Assembly: GCA_023053685.1 (NCBI GenBank)
Contig: JALIGW010000001.1
Coordinates: forward strand, 65,539,740 to 65,603,739
From: Diadophis punctatus similis
Lineage: Eukaryota > Chordata > Lepidosauria > Squamata > Dipsadidae
Direction: 5' to 3'
Length of the DNA stretch: 64,000 nt
Within the stretch, counting starts at the first letter, position 1, and the number at the start of each line of letters is the position of its first letter. Positions 12,101 to 22,600 of the stretch are shown in pieces. The position numbers and the translations under genes are program-made. Below the pieces are notes generated by a model, which saw only the letters and a program-made list of their open reading frames with translations, was not told the origin of the DNA and did not search any database.

Positions 12101-15100
12101 GATTGATAATGACAAATAAGCAACAAGAAAAGAACATCAGCCATTTTCTACAGCATATTCTCAGCTACTAAATACTAGATCAAAATTGTTTGAGAGTATG
12201 TCTTGCAGTGTGTGATAGTTTAATAAGGAATTTCTCAGAATACACATTCATGTAGAGTCTGGCCTTATTCCTTCCTCCTTGGCTTTTATCATTTGACTAT
12301 TATGTCCAAATCACTTGAACACTTGGAATTCCTTGCTCTTACCATGGTGATATCAGAAGAGGCTTAGAGGAAATAATGCTCCGAATCACATTTTATTTTA
12401 TTCACTTAATATAAAAAAGGATTGCATTCCTTTTTTTTAATGAACTGAGATTTTCCAGTGTAAGATCCATTTCAAAGTTTTGAAAAGTAAAAATTAAATG
12501 ATATTGAAGGGAATTCTTGAAAGGAAGGGATCATGTCTCATTGACTCTGATATTTATCTTCTTTTGATGTATTTGTAGCTGTTTGCTGTGTGTCAAAAAA
12601 AGGGGCTGAGCAGAATAATACAGTTACCGCAGATGGAGACGGTAGGTAAAAGTCTTGTTCATTCTGCTGCCCTTGAGATTTGAATTGAATAGGTCCTACA
12701 TGTACAAAAATTTTGTGGCTAACTTATTTTTAAAAATAAGGTGGTTATTCTTGTTCTATAAATACCTTTGGAATTGCTAACCACTTCAGTAGTTTAATTG
12801 TTAGCAAGGAATCAAAGCCACACTTCAGGAATCAGTGACACAATGTCCCAGCCCAAAAATGGATGCAAGAACAGTATTTCTTCACGGCAGTTTTTTTCTC
12901 AGATTGATTATCCCGAGAGATTCATATTTTGGCTTGCTGTTCTATAGGTCATCTGCCTCCTTTTGACACTTTCTGGTACTGTGACTTCAAGATAAATGGA
13001 ACTGTGAAGAAATAAATTTGTGTGTGTGTCCGGCCAGCATTTTTGATACATCTGTGCCTTGTTCAAGGAACAGATATCTGATCGAGATATGGTTAGTAAT
13101 GAATCTTGTTCACATTATTTTCTGTGATAGATGAGGAGATGATGTCCACAGAGGTGACTCCATCAACCAACTCTGAGCTCACTGAATTGGGCAAATGCTT
13201 AATGAAACAAGAGGTAAGGAAACTCTGGTTCAATATTGTCTTTATATTATTTGTGAGAATTGAAGGATTCACTTTAACTCTTGAAAATATAAAGTCTGAT
13301 AATAACTTTTTCCTGCTACTCATTATTTGGGGGAATTTGTTCTTTTATTTTAGTCCCCCCCCCTTTTTTTTAGAATAAATTCAGGAGATGAGCAATTCTG
13401 AACATCTTTGTTCAAAATTGATGATGATGATGAAGATGAAGATAGAAACCATGTTTCCCCGAAAATACGACAGCTGAGCTGATCGGGAGTTGCCTCTCCG
13501 TTCTATCTCTTCCCAGTGTTCTTGGCGCTCAACTGCCTCCCATCCATCCCCCTTGCCTGCAAACTCCCACCCCACTCGCCAGAGAGCAGCCACCCCGGCA
13601 CCTCTTGCCACGTAGTGCCCACCCAGCGGACAATCCCCCCTCCGGCCAGCCAGAGCACCACTCACTGACCGAGCGGTAAGACGCCGGTCGGACCAGCCGC
13701 CTGCTGCAGAGTCTTCCGGGAGCGGACGCTCTGGGAGTGCGCTTCCTGCTCTATGGTTCCAGCTCCATGTGGGGCTGCGGCTCCCTTCACCCTTCGCTGC
13801 CTCTCTGCCCTGGCTGCCAGAAGACACGACAGCAGGCAGCTGGCCCGACCGGCCTCTTCTCTGCTTCCAGCGGCTTCCAGCCAGGCTTTATGTCTTCCGG
13901 CCCAGCCCCCGCTCCACCTGCCAACCTCAAATTGTGCCCCACCGCGAGACGCACATCTTACTGGAGATTGGTAGCTCCATCGCGTCTCTTGGCCGGTCTG
14001 TGCAGGGAAACATCTTGCACAGTAAAGAAAAACTTTTTGCGAGTACGAGAAGTTAATTGCTCGCACTCACATGTTTTTCTTTACTGTGGAAGATGTTTCC
14101 CTGCACAGACCGGCCGAGAGACGCAACAGAGCTGCCAGTCTCCAGTAAGATGCGCATCTCGTGGCCCGCCCCACCCCATACCCCAATAATAAGGCCACCA
14201 CCATATTTCAGGGATCAAAAGAAAATAAGAACCTGTCTTATTTTCAGGGAAACACAGAGAGAGGGGGGGATGCAGTCATAAAACTGTCATATTGTATGAT
14301 TATATCCCTTAGCAGTGGAAATCACAGCAGTCCCAGTTGCCATCATAACCCCAGGACCATGGAAGCCATTAAGTGAGGACTTCACATGACTGCATTGTAA
14401 GAACAGCCAGGAGTCCCCGGCAAGCAGACTAGTGGATGGTCTAGCCAAGGGGTTGCTGTGGGAGCTAGGGATCATGGGGCTTGCTAGCAGCACTCCTTGG
14501 CAGTGGCCTTCAGCAGTCTTGGCCCATGCCACTGTTCCCAGCACCTGCCAGCCTCAAGCCCCATGCTCCTTAATGCCCGCCCACAGAATTAGCCACCCTA
14601 CCTATAGCTCTCAACTGCAGGCCTGCTTGCCTAGGAATCCTGCCTCTTCCTAGACAAAGAAGGTAACAAAAATAAACTGATGGTGCTGGGGTGGCAATCC
14701 TGAATGCAGGCAATGCCCGCATTTTTATCACATGACTGCAGGCAATGCAATGCCTAGAACTTTGAGAATCGGTCATAAATTCTTTTTCTCAGTGCCATCA
14801 TAACTTTGAAGTTCCTGAATTAATGAATATAACTCAAGGACTATCTGTACACACTTTTCCTGATTCAGCAAGGTCTTTCTTCTGTTTTTGAAGAAAAGAA
14901 AAAGCATTCTTTCTTCTGTAACTTCATTACATTACCAGTTATATTTCAGCAGCCCTAGAGAGATTGGGATCCCTGTAGAGGAAACAAATGTCCGTAAACT
15001 TAGAAATTACACACAGAATATTCAGTACAGATCTGCTTTTTAAACAATCAAATACACTCTTAAAAGCTATAGCTTTTGTGAAAAACTTTTACTATATATG

Positions 15101-16749
15101 TGAATAATGTCTTTTTACAAGAATATGGAAATATTGTGGCCAATGCTAGTTCTGTGGGGAAATAGAGTGATTCATCTTTTTCTACTTGATTAATCTGACA
15201 AAGAAATATATTTCTGTGCTTCATGAAAAATCTAGAGTTCTTATGTACCGTTTAATTCTGCCCCATAACAATAAGACAGAAAAATCCTGTAAGGCTTGTA
15301 ACTAGTCTAACTTTCTTTTTATTTTTCCCCAAGAATGTCTGTACTGCTCTGCTAATTACAGCCTTCACATCCCTTTCCTGGAAGGATACCTTGTCCTGTC
15401 AAAGAACTACCACCCAACTCTGCTGGCCATTGCTCAAACAGGTACCTCGATACGGAGTTTAGAAGGCTACAAAATGGTGAATGTGATAAAAGGGTATTGC
15501 ATTAAATAAGATAGGGGTAAATATCAGAATTTTGGAAAACAGCCCCTTCTCCCCATCTTGCTTCACTTCAATCTCTCTGCCATAGGTGCTCACAAAGAAT
15601 ATGATGATCCCTGAAGCAGTGATCTGGTTTTTTACAAGTGTACTGAAAGGGTTACAGGTTCACGGACAACATGATGGCTGTATGGCAGCACTTGTCCACT
15701 TGGCGTTCCAGATCTACGAAGCTTTGGTAAGGAATGAGGGAGAAAATCCATTCCCTGGTCTGCCGCCATCTTTACGGTTTAGTGCCACTCCAAATCCAAG
15801 GCTCATTTTGGTGGGATGCAAAGTTCTGAAGATCCCATTAGTGGTTAATTCCCTGTTTGGAAATAGCCATTTCTCTTCTGGCAAAGATCCCTCTTGATTC
15901 TTCTTTGTTATTTAAAGCGTCCACGCTATGCTGAGTTGAAAACAGTGATGGAACAAGTCCCAGAAATCCAGAAAGATTCTCTGGAGCAGTTTGATTCCAA
16001 ACTACTCAACGTAACACTTCAGAAGGTGGCAGACAAACGGCGGAAGGACCATTTCAAACGCCTAATTGCAGGCTGCATAGGGGTAAGACATGATGTCAAG
16101 CAACAGAAATCATCTCATTTCTCAGGATAAGCGGGGGGGGGGGGTTCTTTCCCCTCTGTTGACTTTAACCAATGTCAGAGCTTACCTGTTCAGCCCGCTA
16201 GTTGTGACTCGTGTTACACAAATCCTAAATTGTGATGGTAGAAACATTGGGTAGTTGTGGAGATCTAATCATGTAGCCTTTACTATTCTATATGATTCAA
16301 AATATTCTCCAGGACTTCTATTTCCCAGGCCATCCCTGGCTAATTACCTACTCCCTGCTTAACGGCAATAGAATATATAGCATTTGATAGTTTGTTTCTG
16401 GCTTTGACTGACTTGAAGTTGATCTGAATTAAACTCAGCACATGCTGAACAATCTAGGAGACAGGAACAAGATGCAGCCCCCACAATTATGAGGGGGTCA
16501 TAACACCATTGAGTGAGAGGGGAGGAAATTCTACAATTTTAGCAGAGGCTATTCTTGTTGGAATATTTCTATGCAATCGTTTGCCTGTCCTTTTTTGTTT
16601 CCTTACAGAAGCCCCTAGGAGAACAATTCAGGAAAGAAGTCCACATCAGAAACCTTCCATCTCTTTTCAAGGTGGTGAAAGCACCCCTAGGACCAGACGT
16701 TTTTGAGAACAATGAAGAGGAAATCCTCACTGCCCTCTTTGAGCCATAA
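168..16749 (+). CDS. XPO5: Exportin-5, C-terminal 424 residues (gene enters from the left edge)
   Basis: Exportin-5 is the RanGTP-dependent importin-beta-family receptor that carries pre-microRNAs and other double-stranded RNAs out of the nucleus. Twelve coding exons are visible, all with AG/GT borders and compatible phases: 168-268, 2537-2633, 2917-3053, 4226-4323, 5148-5194, 11756-11850, 12579-12641, 13131-13213, 15334-15441, 15586-15726, 15918-16082 and 16609-16749 (stop TAA 16747-16749). They encode about the last third of a roughly 1200-residue protein, all C-terminal HEAT-repeat region. Diagnostic stretches are [74 protein letters not shown] and the end LTALFEP. I assigned it by similarity to the vertebrate protein as I remember it. 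No frameshift or stop interrupts the spliced frame. The acidic linker (exons 11756-12641) is the least conserved part. The intron at 5195-11755 holds an antisense retrotransposon. POLR1C lies tail to tail downstream. Confidence 0.96.
319..722. repeat. Inverted-repeat DNA element, family A (copy 1)
   Basis: About 400 bp. The ends are imperfect inverted repeats of the type CAGGTAGTCCTCGACTTAC and GTAAGTCGAGGACTACCTG, flanked by TA in this copy. The interior is shared with seven other near-full copies in the window (GTTGTTAAGTGAATC, TTTTGATCACGTGACC, GTTGTAACTTTGAAC). There is no coding capacity, so it is a non-autonomous element. Confidence 0.8.
1690..1765. repeat. Local direct and inverted duplication of a 28-bp unit
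   Basis: CCCTCATATATTTACAGCTC plus TGTCTGGT occurs twice (about 1684 and 1735). Between them CTGTAAATATATGAGAG is its partial inverse. This may be replication slippage at a hairpin, in an XPO5 intron. Confidence 0.7.
3228..3618. repeat. Inverted-repeat DNA element, family A (copy 2)
   Basis: Same family as 319-722. It begins CAGGTAGTCCTCAATTTATG after TA and ends with a decayed GAGGACTACTT. It lies in an XPO5 intron. Confidence 0.8.
5601..6288 (-). repeat. 3' LTR of the Sushi-type element
   Basis: This is 688 bp, starting TGTTGTGACCC and ending GGCACAACA on the plus strand. Because the element reads leftward this is its 3' LTR. The pol frame runs into it and stops at 6012, so about 276 bp of the U3 region is coding. 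It contains an extra A at about 5662-5666 compared with the other LTR. Confidence 0.95.
6012..9728 (-). CDS. pol: Retrotransposon Pol (protease, RT, RNase H, integrase, chromodomain), -1 frame
   Basis: There are 1238 sense codons from the frameshift. The frame has no ATG near its start, so it is expected only as a Gag-Pol fusion. Residue numbers here count from the GTG at 9657-9659. The aspartic protease has DSG at 31-33. Reverse transcriptase spans about 190-370 with YLDD at 340-343. RNase H acidic residues are D489, E532 and D559. The integrase zinc finger is H693, H700, C730 and C733. The integrase core is D763, D823 and E859, a D,D-35-E spacing. A GPF motif is near 994. The chromodomain is about 1053-1105 ([10 protein letters not shown] to [13 protein letters not shown]). 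The last 90 residues, acidic then basic, are encoded inside the 3' LTR. All catalytic residues are present and there is no stop. Confidence 0.93.
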   Translation of the reverse strand, partial: RPAPGLAETLGRACTPKDSGSADVDPGPPRHLLLDTKVFIDHRDRGVSAHALVDSGATTNFIDEAFAQHLAVPLCPVDPPMRVETIDGRVLLSGPIKAITQPVRLCIGRHEEAIQFYVTSGLHFPLVLGLAWLRTHDPQVVWSQNFIAFPSLQCVDHTRQVCAGAVPDPPDISLLAEFADFADVFSEKEADQLPPHQPYDCPVDLIPNAPLPVGRLYSMSEPELAALRDFIDKNLARGFIRPSSSPLSAPVLFVKKKTGDLRLCCDYRKLNAITVRNRYPLPVIPELMERLRSATIFTKLDLRGAYNLVRVREGDEWKTAFGTRYGHFEYTVMLFGLTNAPAVFQHFMNDIFRDLLDQFVVVYLDDIMIYSTSRSSHIQHIRQVLQRLRDHQLYAKLEKCQFFQTTVDFLGHRISPEGIAMDRGKVVALKTWQPPRRVKDVQRLLGFANYYRTFIPGFATLTAPLTRLLQKQVPFRWGDSEQEAFKILTDAFMQEPILKHPDPHRPFVVEADASDIAVGAVLLQTREDGGQLFPCAYYSRKLTSSERNYTIWEKELLAIKAAFETWRHHLEGARHQVEVRTDHKNLEFLQTARKLNQRQIRWSFFFSRFNFRITYILSGRNQQADALSRKPEYAQAQDPLPPRTVLPVESFAATQDPVDLRGQIREAQRHDAYAAQRRQEIGPESPWTFSDDLLRFRDLLYVPAGPLRGLILQQCHDSPAVGHFGLFKTLNLVARTFWWPRLRDDVQAYVTSCVRCRQAKYAPGAPPGLLQPLPTPERPWGAVSMDFLTDLPPSAGFTTVFVVVDMLTKMAHFIPCRGLPTARATARMFIQHVFRLHGLPDRVVSDRGAQFTAQFWKGLMAALEVQVCLSSAHHPETDGGTEKVIGILEQYLRCFVNQQQDNWAEYLAVAEFAFNNSQHTSTHASPFLANFGYHPRFFPLTLLDSPVPVAEEFLSELQAIHQLVKRSLNKAKEDYKRVADRSRRATPPLAVGDRVWLSTKHLPSDRPARKLDHRFLGPFPVEAVINPVAYRLTLPRSLRIHPVFHRSLLVPERPACPLRPPAPPQPVIRTPTDPPEYEVASIRDSRWMKGQFQYLIEWKGYGPEDFTWEDATAVHAPDLVRAFHTQFPSRPHPDRQTRGKGPAVRDSVVPWPRPAPSLEDPEDVEPLMVQQYQPMCLAPETAGDEDSVPEQDDLPGPSAPAQQSSSSGDEEPMLDARARRAARRQDWLSKRRSNRRKQ
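9710..10666 (-). CDS. gag: Retrotransposon Gag (capsid/nucleocapsid), 318 aa
   Basis: This structural polyprotein forms the intracellular particle and packages the element RNA. Residues 1-36 are a glutamine-rich predicted coiled coil. Residues about 45-205 are the Ty3/Gypsy capsid fold ([24 protein letters not shown]). Residues 206-260 are alanine- and proline-rich. A single CCHC zinc knuckle is at C277, C280, H285 and C290 ([14 protein letters not shown]). The first ATG (10664-10666) is used because it lies about 46 bases inside the 5' LTR. The frame is uninterrupted and ends TAG at 9710-9712. The layout resembles the Gag part of mammalian PEG10, but flanking LTRs show this copy is a transposon, not a domesticated gene. 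Confidence 0.93.
   Translation of the reverse strand: MEQLQDENAQLRQQLAIMNAQLTMQQNQLAAAPALAPAQRTRCPIAMPDKFHGDEAMFPAFLGQCQLFMSLRPEDFPHNRDKVGFVISLLSGNAARWATPLLVQNSPLLQDFGRFCTHLEEMFADPIKAQTACRQLRQLRQGRRPLRQYISEFRLLSQDSAWNEAALLDAFQEGLADSIQDELARVDIPATTQELVRLCLKIDARLQARNARRAAPAPLAPPDVPAVPAPRRAAQAPPVPRGLPSAPVPRDEPMDLGAVQPRLTGAEKDRRRAGGLCLYCGDPGHFARSCPRKGRGPTASGPAPQSQPSPSGNGQRPA
9728..9734 (-). promoter_or_regulatory. GGGAAAC -1 ribosomal frameshift site between gag and pol
   Basis: The minus strand reads G GGA AAC in the gag frame, 15 bases before the gag stop, so it has the canonical X XXY YYZ form. A one-base backward slip enters the pol frame, which is open from the next codon to 6012. Downstream, CCAGCG (9725-9720) can pair with CGCTGG (9703-9698). 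CCCG in the loop could pair with CGGG beyond it to give a compact pseudoknot, though the 2-base spacer is short. The same heptamer drives frameshifting in PEG10. Confidence 0.85.
10700..10712 (-). promoter_or_regulatory. Self-priming primer-binding site
   Basis: Immediately inside the 5' LTR there is no TGG start of a tRNA-complementary site. Two bases in, the minus strand reads TTGTTCTCAGC, the exact complement of the predicted first eleven bases of the transcript. Self-priming by the RNA 5' end is established for yeast Tf1 and was proposed for the vertebrate Sushi group. The gag start codon follows after about 33 bases. Confidence 0.65.
10713..11399 (-). repeat. 5' LTR of the Sushi-type element
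   Basis: This is 687 bp and matches 5601-6288 base for base except for one A in a run. It should hold the promoter of the element. A TATA-like box on the minus strand (TATATTA, 11087-11093) stands about 30 bases upstream of the predicted transcript start near 11063. Several CCAAT-type motifs lie upstream, for example around 11137-11163. It contains a copy of the last 90 pol codons (11123-11395) with no start of its own. Confidence 0.94.
11053..11093 (-). promoter_or_regulatory. Predicted LTR core promoter and transcript start
   Basis: TATATTA reads leftward from 11093 to 11087. A start 30 bases downstream, at 11063, would make the RNA begin GCTGAGAACAA (11063-11053). That eleven-base string is the exact complement of the sequence just inside the LTR at 10700-10710. 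The coincidence of the expected start with the complementary segment supports both calls. No transcript data were available. Confidence 0.6.
13449..14255. repeat. Inverted-repeat element, family F, GC-rich
   Basis: The terminal sequences CATGTTTCCCCGAAAATA and TATTTTCAGGGAAACA are inverted. The roughly 800-bp GC-rich interior includes a long imperfect palindrome at about 13965-14150 (GGCCGGTCTGTGCAGGGAAA and its complement). It lies in an XPO5 intron. I could not fix a target duplication. Confidence 0.65.
14700..14848. repeat. Family A fragment
   Basis: The right-hand end of family A only (CATCATAACTTTGAAG to CAAGGACTATCTG). A second fragment, in reverse orientation, lies at about 29760-29900. 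Confidence 0.55.
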
Positions 16750-19682
16750 GCTGAAGACAGTTCCACTTTTTTCTCCTTTATACTCTGTGTTGTTTCACAG
16801 TAGCCATATTTCCTTTGTTTACTCCTTTCCTGAGCCCTGATACAATTCTCACTGGTCTCATTCTCCTTTTGGGAGGGGGGGAGATGGGGAAGATTTTCTA
16901 GCTCCACTTGCAGCTTTACTGAATAACTTTATCTTTTTACTGTTGGATGGCGGTTGCTCAGGCACTCCAGTCCAACTGTCATTTGGCCAGTTCTTTACGA
17001 ACAACCCTTCATACATGCATACAGTATTTGACCGGGGAAGGGAGAAGGTTCTGCAGCCTCTCATTCTCTCTGCTACTTCTCCTTCAGGACACCTGTATTG
17101 TTGCTGCCTCAACATGACACTAATAGAAGAATCCTGCTTCCCTGTTGGAAAAAGACAGCTTGGATGAAGAAATGCAGATGTGCATATTGGGCGTTGATGA
17201 ATCACTAAGTTACACGAACTCAAAAGTGTTATTACTTTTATTACTTTTGAGAAGTAGCACTTGGCCATATGTTCCACCAAACCAAGCACCATTGAGAAAC
17301 TGGGAGTGAAAACATTTTAAAAATTCAACCAAGCCTCAGGAAGCCTCGGATTAAACATCCTCTTCTTTGCCCTAGAAACGATGTTGAAATAGATATTCTA
17401 GCTGCAATCAGTCCTCAGCTGTCAAAAGTAAGAATTTTCTAAACACAAGGAATTCAGAACTATTTTATACTGGTCTAAAATAACTCCTGCTGAAACGCTG
17501 CCCCTGAATGTAGAATGCAGTACAGTTCTGGATAATTTTGTTCAGTGTCTGATGGTACAGAATGCCTCCAGGCCAGGTCTTTAAGTTTGTTTATCCTCGA
17601 GCGCGATAGAATGTGGGCATAAATTTGCCAGATTTTAATTTTCAGTCTGAAGAATTAGTATCAAATAGAAGGACTTTCCTCAGTGGCTGCTGTAATAGCT
17701 TGACTACAGGTATAACAGAATGGTGTTTTTCAGTTAAGCGGCTTAGTAGTATACACATCTGGTTACATGAAAGAAAACATGTCTTAATATTGATATTTGG
17801 ATCCTCACTAGTAGCCAGACTCCACTCTGACTTGTTTATAATCCTGATCTCAGTGTAACATTTATTTAAACCAAATTCCCCTGTTAAATAGCTTTGGAAT
17901 CTAGCCTAACTGTATTTATTGTGTCTTAATTACATTTTAATTTACTGTGCTCGTAATAGAAGCATTTAAAACAACTGAGGGTTTTTTTTGGTAGAGATGT
18001 TGTATCTGAAGATGTTTCCAAATCAATGTCAGTAAAAGTCTCTTCATTTTATACAAACATTGCTGTTCCTTTGCATTAACTCTTCACACCTTTTTTGAAC
18101 ATCACCACCCCCATGGCTGCTCTCTGGGTCAAACACTGCAATTATGAGAATTGCACACTTAATACAAAACATGCTGCCCTGACTGAAGCACTCCTGTTCA
18201 ACACATTAAATCAGCTGCATCCTTTGGAAGGCCCGGTCAACTACTTCAAAAAATGTACCTGATTGTGCATGCACAAGTATTTTCACAGAAACCTTTAGTA
18301 AACTTTACACATACAGTAAATAAGCATAGGGTGCAAAGCTTGCTTCAAGTTTTTGTATGAATGCTTTGTCTTGCTTTATTGAATATACTCCAATCAGTGG
18401 TGGGTTGCTCTCGGTTCGGACCGGTTCTTAGAACCGGTAGCACTGGCGATGGGAGGCTCTGCCCACCCGCCCCGAACGAGAGCGCGCGCGCGCGAACTGG
18501 TGGCAAAATATTTTACAACCCACCACTGACTCAAGTACATTATTTTAAGTTTGGGGTAAAAAATTAGACATTCCTATCAAAGTTGGGCAACTCTAGTTTT
18601 TTGAGGCTAATAGGATTGTTCAATAAAAAATAACATTTTTGATGACAAAGTAGCACAAGGAGCTAGAGCAATTCGTGTCCTGTGCCTTCTACTCTTAATT
18701 ATGTTATATGCTACCAAAGGTTATATACTTAGCTCTCATACTTCAAGACTTATACACAACAATATTCCTGTTAAGAGAAGATTTCTTGCAGTTTAATTTT
18801 TCTACTTCAACTATTTTATCAATAGGTATTTTTTCTCTCCTGTTTCAATTAGAAATTCTCTATCAATGAATAATGGATTAAACTGGAAGGATATTTGGGT
18901 TTTGCCAGAAAGTAGCTAAAACGTACTTCCTTAACTTTGAAAACAATTGGAATCCCATACTTTGGGTGGGAGGAATATTTGAGGAGGTCTTTCCCTACTT
19001 TGAAGAGAGGCATGTGTCCCAGTAACTAAAAAGTAATTTTTTAAAATAAATGTCGTGAGAGAAAGTTAGGAAAAAATATTTTAGACCAGCAAATACCGAT
19101 ATTATACATAAATGTACTAAATAATGACAGTTAACAGGATTTAAATTCTTGAAAAAATTAAGTATTTTCATGGATATTGAAGCAGAAAACTGTACAGCTC
19201 AGGCACAGATCAACTGACTTGGGGATTTTTTTGCTGACTATAGGAACTATGGACATCAAGTCGATAGGTGCTAAATCGTGAAACTCTGTCATAGTATATA
19301 GATCAGCAAAAAAGGTACTATGTAATAGGTGATCCACTACACAGGTAAGATTGCTACCCCACTGTTGTAATGGAAACTAAGACTAACACAGGAAATTGTA
19401 CAGTTCATGCTAGGAGTCTCCCTGTGCACGTGATTGCAAAGTCTTATCAAAGAATGGCATCCACCATTGCCGGACCACAAATAGTACACAGCGCACTTTG
19501 TTATCCTGAATTTCAGTTGTGTCCATGTTGTGTAAATAACAATAGCAATGGTTCAGCAACCATTGTTCTTTGACATCTCAGAAGGGTCATTGTCTGTAAG
19601 ATGCAATCTTGTTCCTCTTCAAATCAGACGTAGGGATTTTGATAGCGGTATTTCCCCACAAGAGTCTTTTGTGTTCCCAAAT
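16750..19682. other. Convergent 3' region between XPO5 and POLR1C
   Basis: AT-rich sequence with no further coding exon. It must contain the XPO5 3' UTR. Possible poly(A) signals on the plus strand include AATAAA at 18622-18627. On the minus strand an AATAAA (19687-19682) overlaps the POLR1C stop, and another lies at 18380-18375. The only recognisable insertion is the small inverted-repeat element at 18395-18528. Confidence 0.6.
18395..18528. repeat. hAT-like element, family I (copy 1)
   Basis: 134 bp, CAGTGGTGGGTTGC to CAACCCACCACTG, with 8-bp flanks ACTCCAAT/ACTCAAGT (6 of 8 match). It sits between XPO5 and POLR1C. Confidence 0.75.
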
Positions 19683-22600
19683 TTATTTCTTCTGGATGGA
19701 TTTTAGCTCCTCTAAGAAGCGTTGGCATTTTCCCATTAGTACTTTGATTGCTTCACTCACCAGCACATCTGGAGGCAAGATGCCTGTGGATTCTACAGAG
19801 ACTGAAGGGGAGGGGAAGGGTTTCAGTTCGAATTATCATAAAGCATAAACACAAGATACCGTATTAAACTGTTAAGTAGCAGTAGGGTTCATTACTAGGC
19901 ACCAAAATACAGCTGTGCTTAAAAGTCTGTGAACTCTTTGAATTTGCAATATTTCTGCATAAGTATGACCTAAAATATCTGTTCTCCACACATGTCCTAA
20001 AATTAGATAAGGCAAACCCAATTAAACAAATGATCAAAAACCCAAATTGTCTATTCCAGAGCCATATTTTCACTTCTTTCTTGAAACTCAGTAAGGAGGA
20101 ACAATTCTGTTTTGTAAAGACAAGGTGTTCTACAGGGGCAGCACCATCCCTGAGAGCAGCCTTTTAGATTAATACTTCTCAATCGGGACAAATGTAAAAC
20201 TTGTGTTCTTCAACTCCCAGAAATTCCCAGCCAGCAAACTATAGATGAAGTTACTTTGGTGATGGGACCCCAAGAAAAGGCTTATTTCCCGTATCTTATA
20301 GGGCAACTTCACTTTGGAGCAAGCAGCCTTGGAGATAATCAAGTGAAGTATATAAGTCAGATTATTTTTAATAAAATGATGACTCTGGTTGGTTCAGTAC
20401 ATCACAATTCACTGATACATGAATACAAGTTATGACTTTCAAGACAGCCGAGAGAACAATCTACTTTTTGTGCTTTTCAAATATGTCATGTTCCCAAAAT
20501 GAGCATTAAGACATCACTTGCATAAATGTTTTCAGATTTCTAAGCACTGAATGGAAGGACTGGCTCAAAATAATCTAAAGGTAGAAATTACATAATAATG
20601 TTAAAATGACTACTGAAATTATTTGATTCTATACCATTTTGATGCAAAAACTAAGAATATAAAATAAAATACAGAACTCTAGAATAAAAAGCAAGGAAAT
20701 TACACAAGGTGTTTTGTCATTGACATTTCCAAGCCAGTGGTCAGCTACTACGCAACAATATTAGACAACCCATAAGTGCAGGCATCCTCCAACGCAGTCC
20801 TATTATAAACTGCCATCAAAAGGCTGGCTTTCGGTGGTACAATTTTTTAAAAAAGTTAAAAATAAGGCTGAGCCACACCCACAACTTTCATTTCCATTAT
20901 TTCAGCCTCCAAAACAGTCCTAAATCATATCCATCAAATTTGATGTGAAGTTTGGTTTTTTAAAAAAATACTGGAAATGTGATCCCTTTGATTTTCAGTG
21001 GCCTATGACTCCAATCCTTTACCCTTCAAAAAAAAACAATATGGTGAAACATTTACCCCATTCTGATGTCAAAAACCTGCTAGTTATTGCCTCCAGCAAC
21101 TGGTCAGGAAAAGGAATATCGTTCCTGATCCAAGGAAAATTGTGTATCTGTTACACAATCCATAAAGATCAGTAACAAAAGAACATGTAAATTACTCACA
21201 GATGTAGTGATCTCGTACCCGAGCCAAACGTACAAGGTTTTTCAAGTCGTCATGACGAAAGATTTCTCTACTGAATGTGTCCAATCGAGCATTAGCTACT
21301 CTTGCTACTTTCTTTCCTGGGGGGGGGGGGGAACCAATACCTACTGTAAATTCGAAAAGATATTAACATATCTTCAATAAATCTTTTCTACATATTGCTG
21401 GATTATGTTTATTCGTCTCTGCTTTAACCCAACTACAAAACAGATTCCAAGTAACATCTCGCCCACCTAAGTCGCTGATTAATAGTTTGGAAACCTGGAC
21501 AAAAAAACCAAAACCCTGCAGTCCGATTCTATGCAGACTTTTCCAGATACCCCTCAATGAACTTAATTGAGCTTTTTATCTTAACGGTTGAAATCAGTCT
21601 TCACTTTTCAGAACCCAACATCAGGCATTCACTTGATTGTTCGATAGTCAAGGAAAATAGCGTTAGTCTGCATAAGCTAAAGGTAAAAGTTCCCCTTGCA
21701 CCTATGTGCTAATCTTTCCCGACTCTAGGGGGCAGTGCTCATCTCTGTTTCAAAGCCGAAGAGCCAGCGCTGTCCGAAGACGTCTCCGTGGTCATGTGGT
21801 CAGCATGACTAAACACCAAAGGCGCACGGCACGCTGTAACCTTCCCACCAAAGGTGGTCCCTATTTTTCTACTTGCATTTTTTACGTGCTTTCGAACTAG
21901 GTTGGCAGAAGCTGGGACAAGTAACGGGAGCTCACTCCGTTACGCGGCACTAGGGATTCGAACTGCTGACCTTTCGATCGACAAGCTCAGCGTCTTAGCC
22001 ACTGAGCCACCGCGTCCCTGTCAGTCGCTGCATAGCAAGTAGGAAAAAAGGTGGAGGAAGGCGTCCAATCAAAGATCCACTTTTTGTAATATAGCCCCCA
22101 AAGAGCTGATTGGAAGATCAAAAATTAGACCATCAGGAAGGCAAGCATGCACTTCATCAAAGAGAAGATATCAAGTTCTGTCATTTTTTGTGGGGGGGGG
22201 AAGAGAAATTGGTCAATAAAACACGGATTGTGATTTTGTACCATTTAAAGAATGAAGAAAGAAATTACCTCTGATTTCCTCAATCTCAATAACTCCGGAA
22301 GAAAAACACTTTTTCAGCCGCTCAGCTGCTTCCCCTTCAACAGGATGCAATAAAGTGATTTCTGGCAACAAACGGTAACTGGCTGTGGCAACTGGAGAAA
22401 ATTTGGCATGATCTTTGCCTAGAGAAAAAGAGTGACTTTTAAAAAGCAAATGAATGCAATCCAGCATCAGTGGGATGAAGTGGAGGCAGAAAGCTGGCAG
22501 CAAACAGGATTTGTTCTGCACATCTGTCCAACCCTCAAGATCAGGGGTGTCAAACTCACATCGTCACGGTGACGTCACGTGACATATCGGGACTTTTCCC

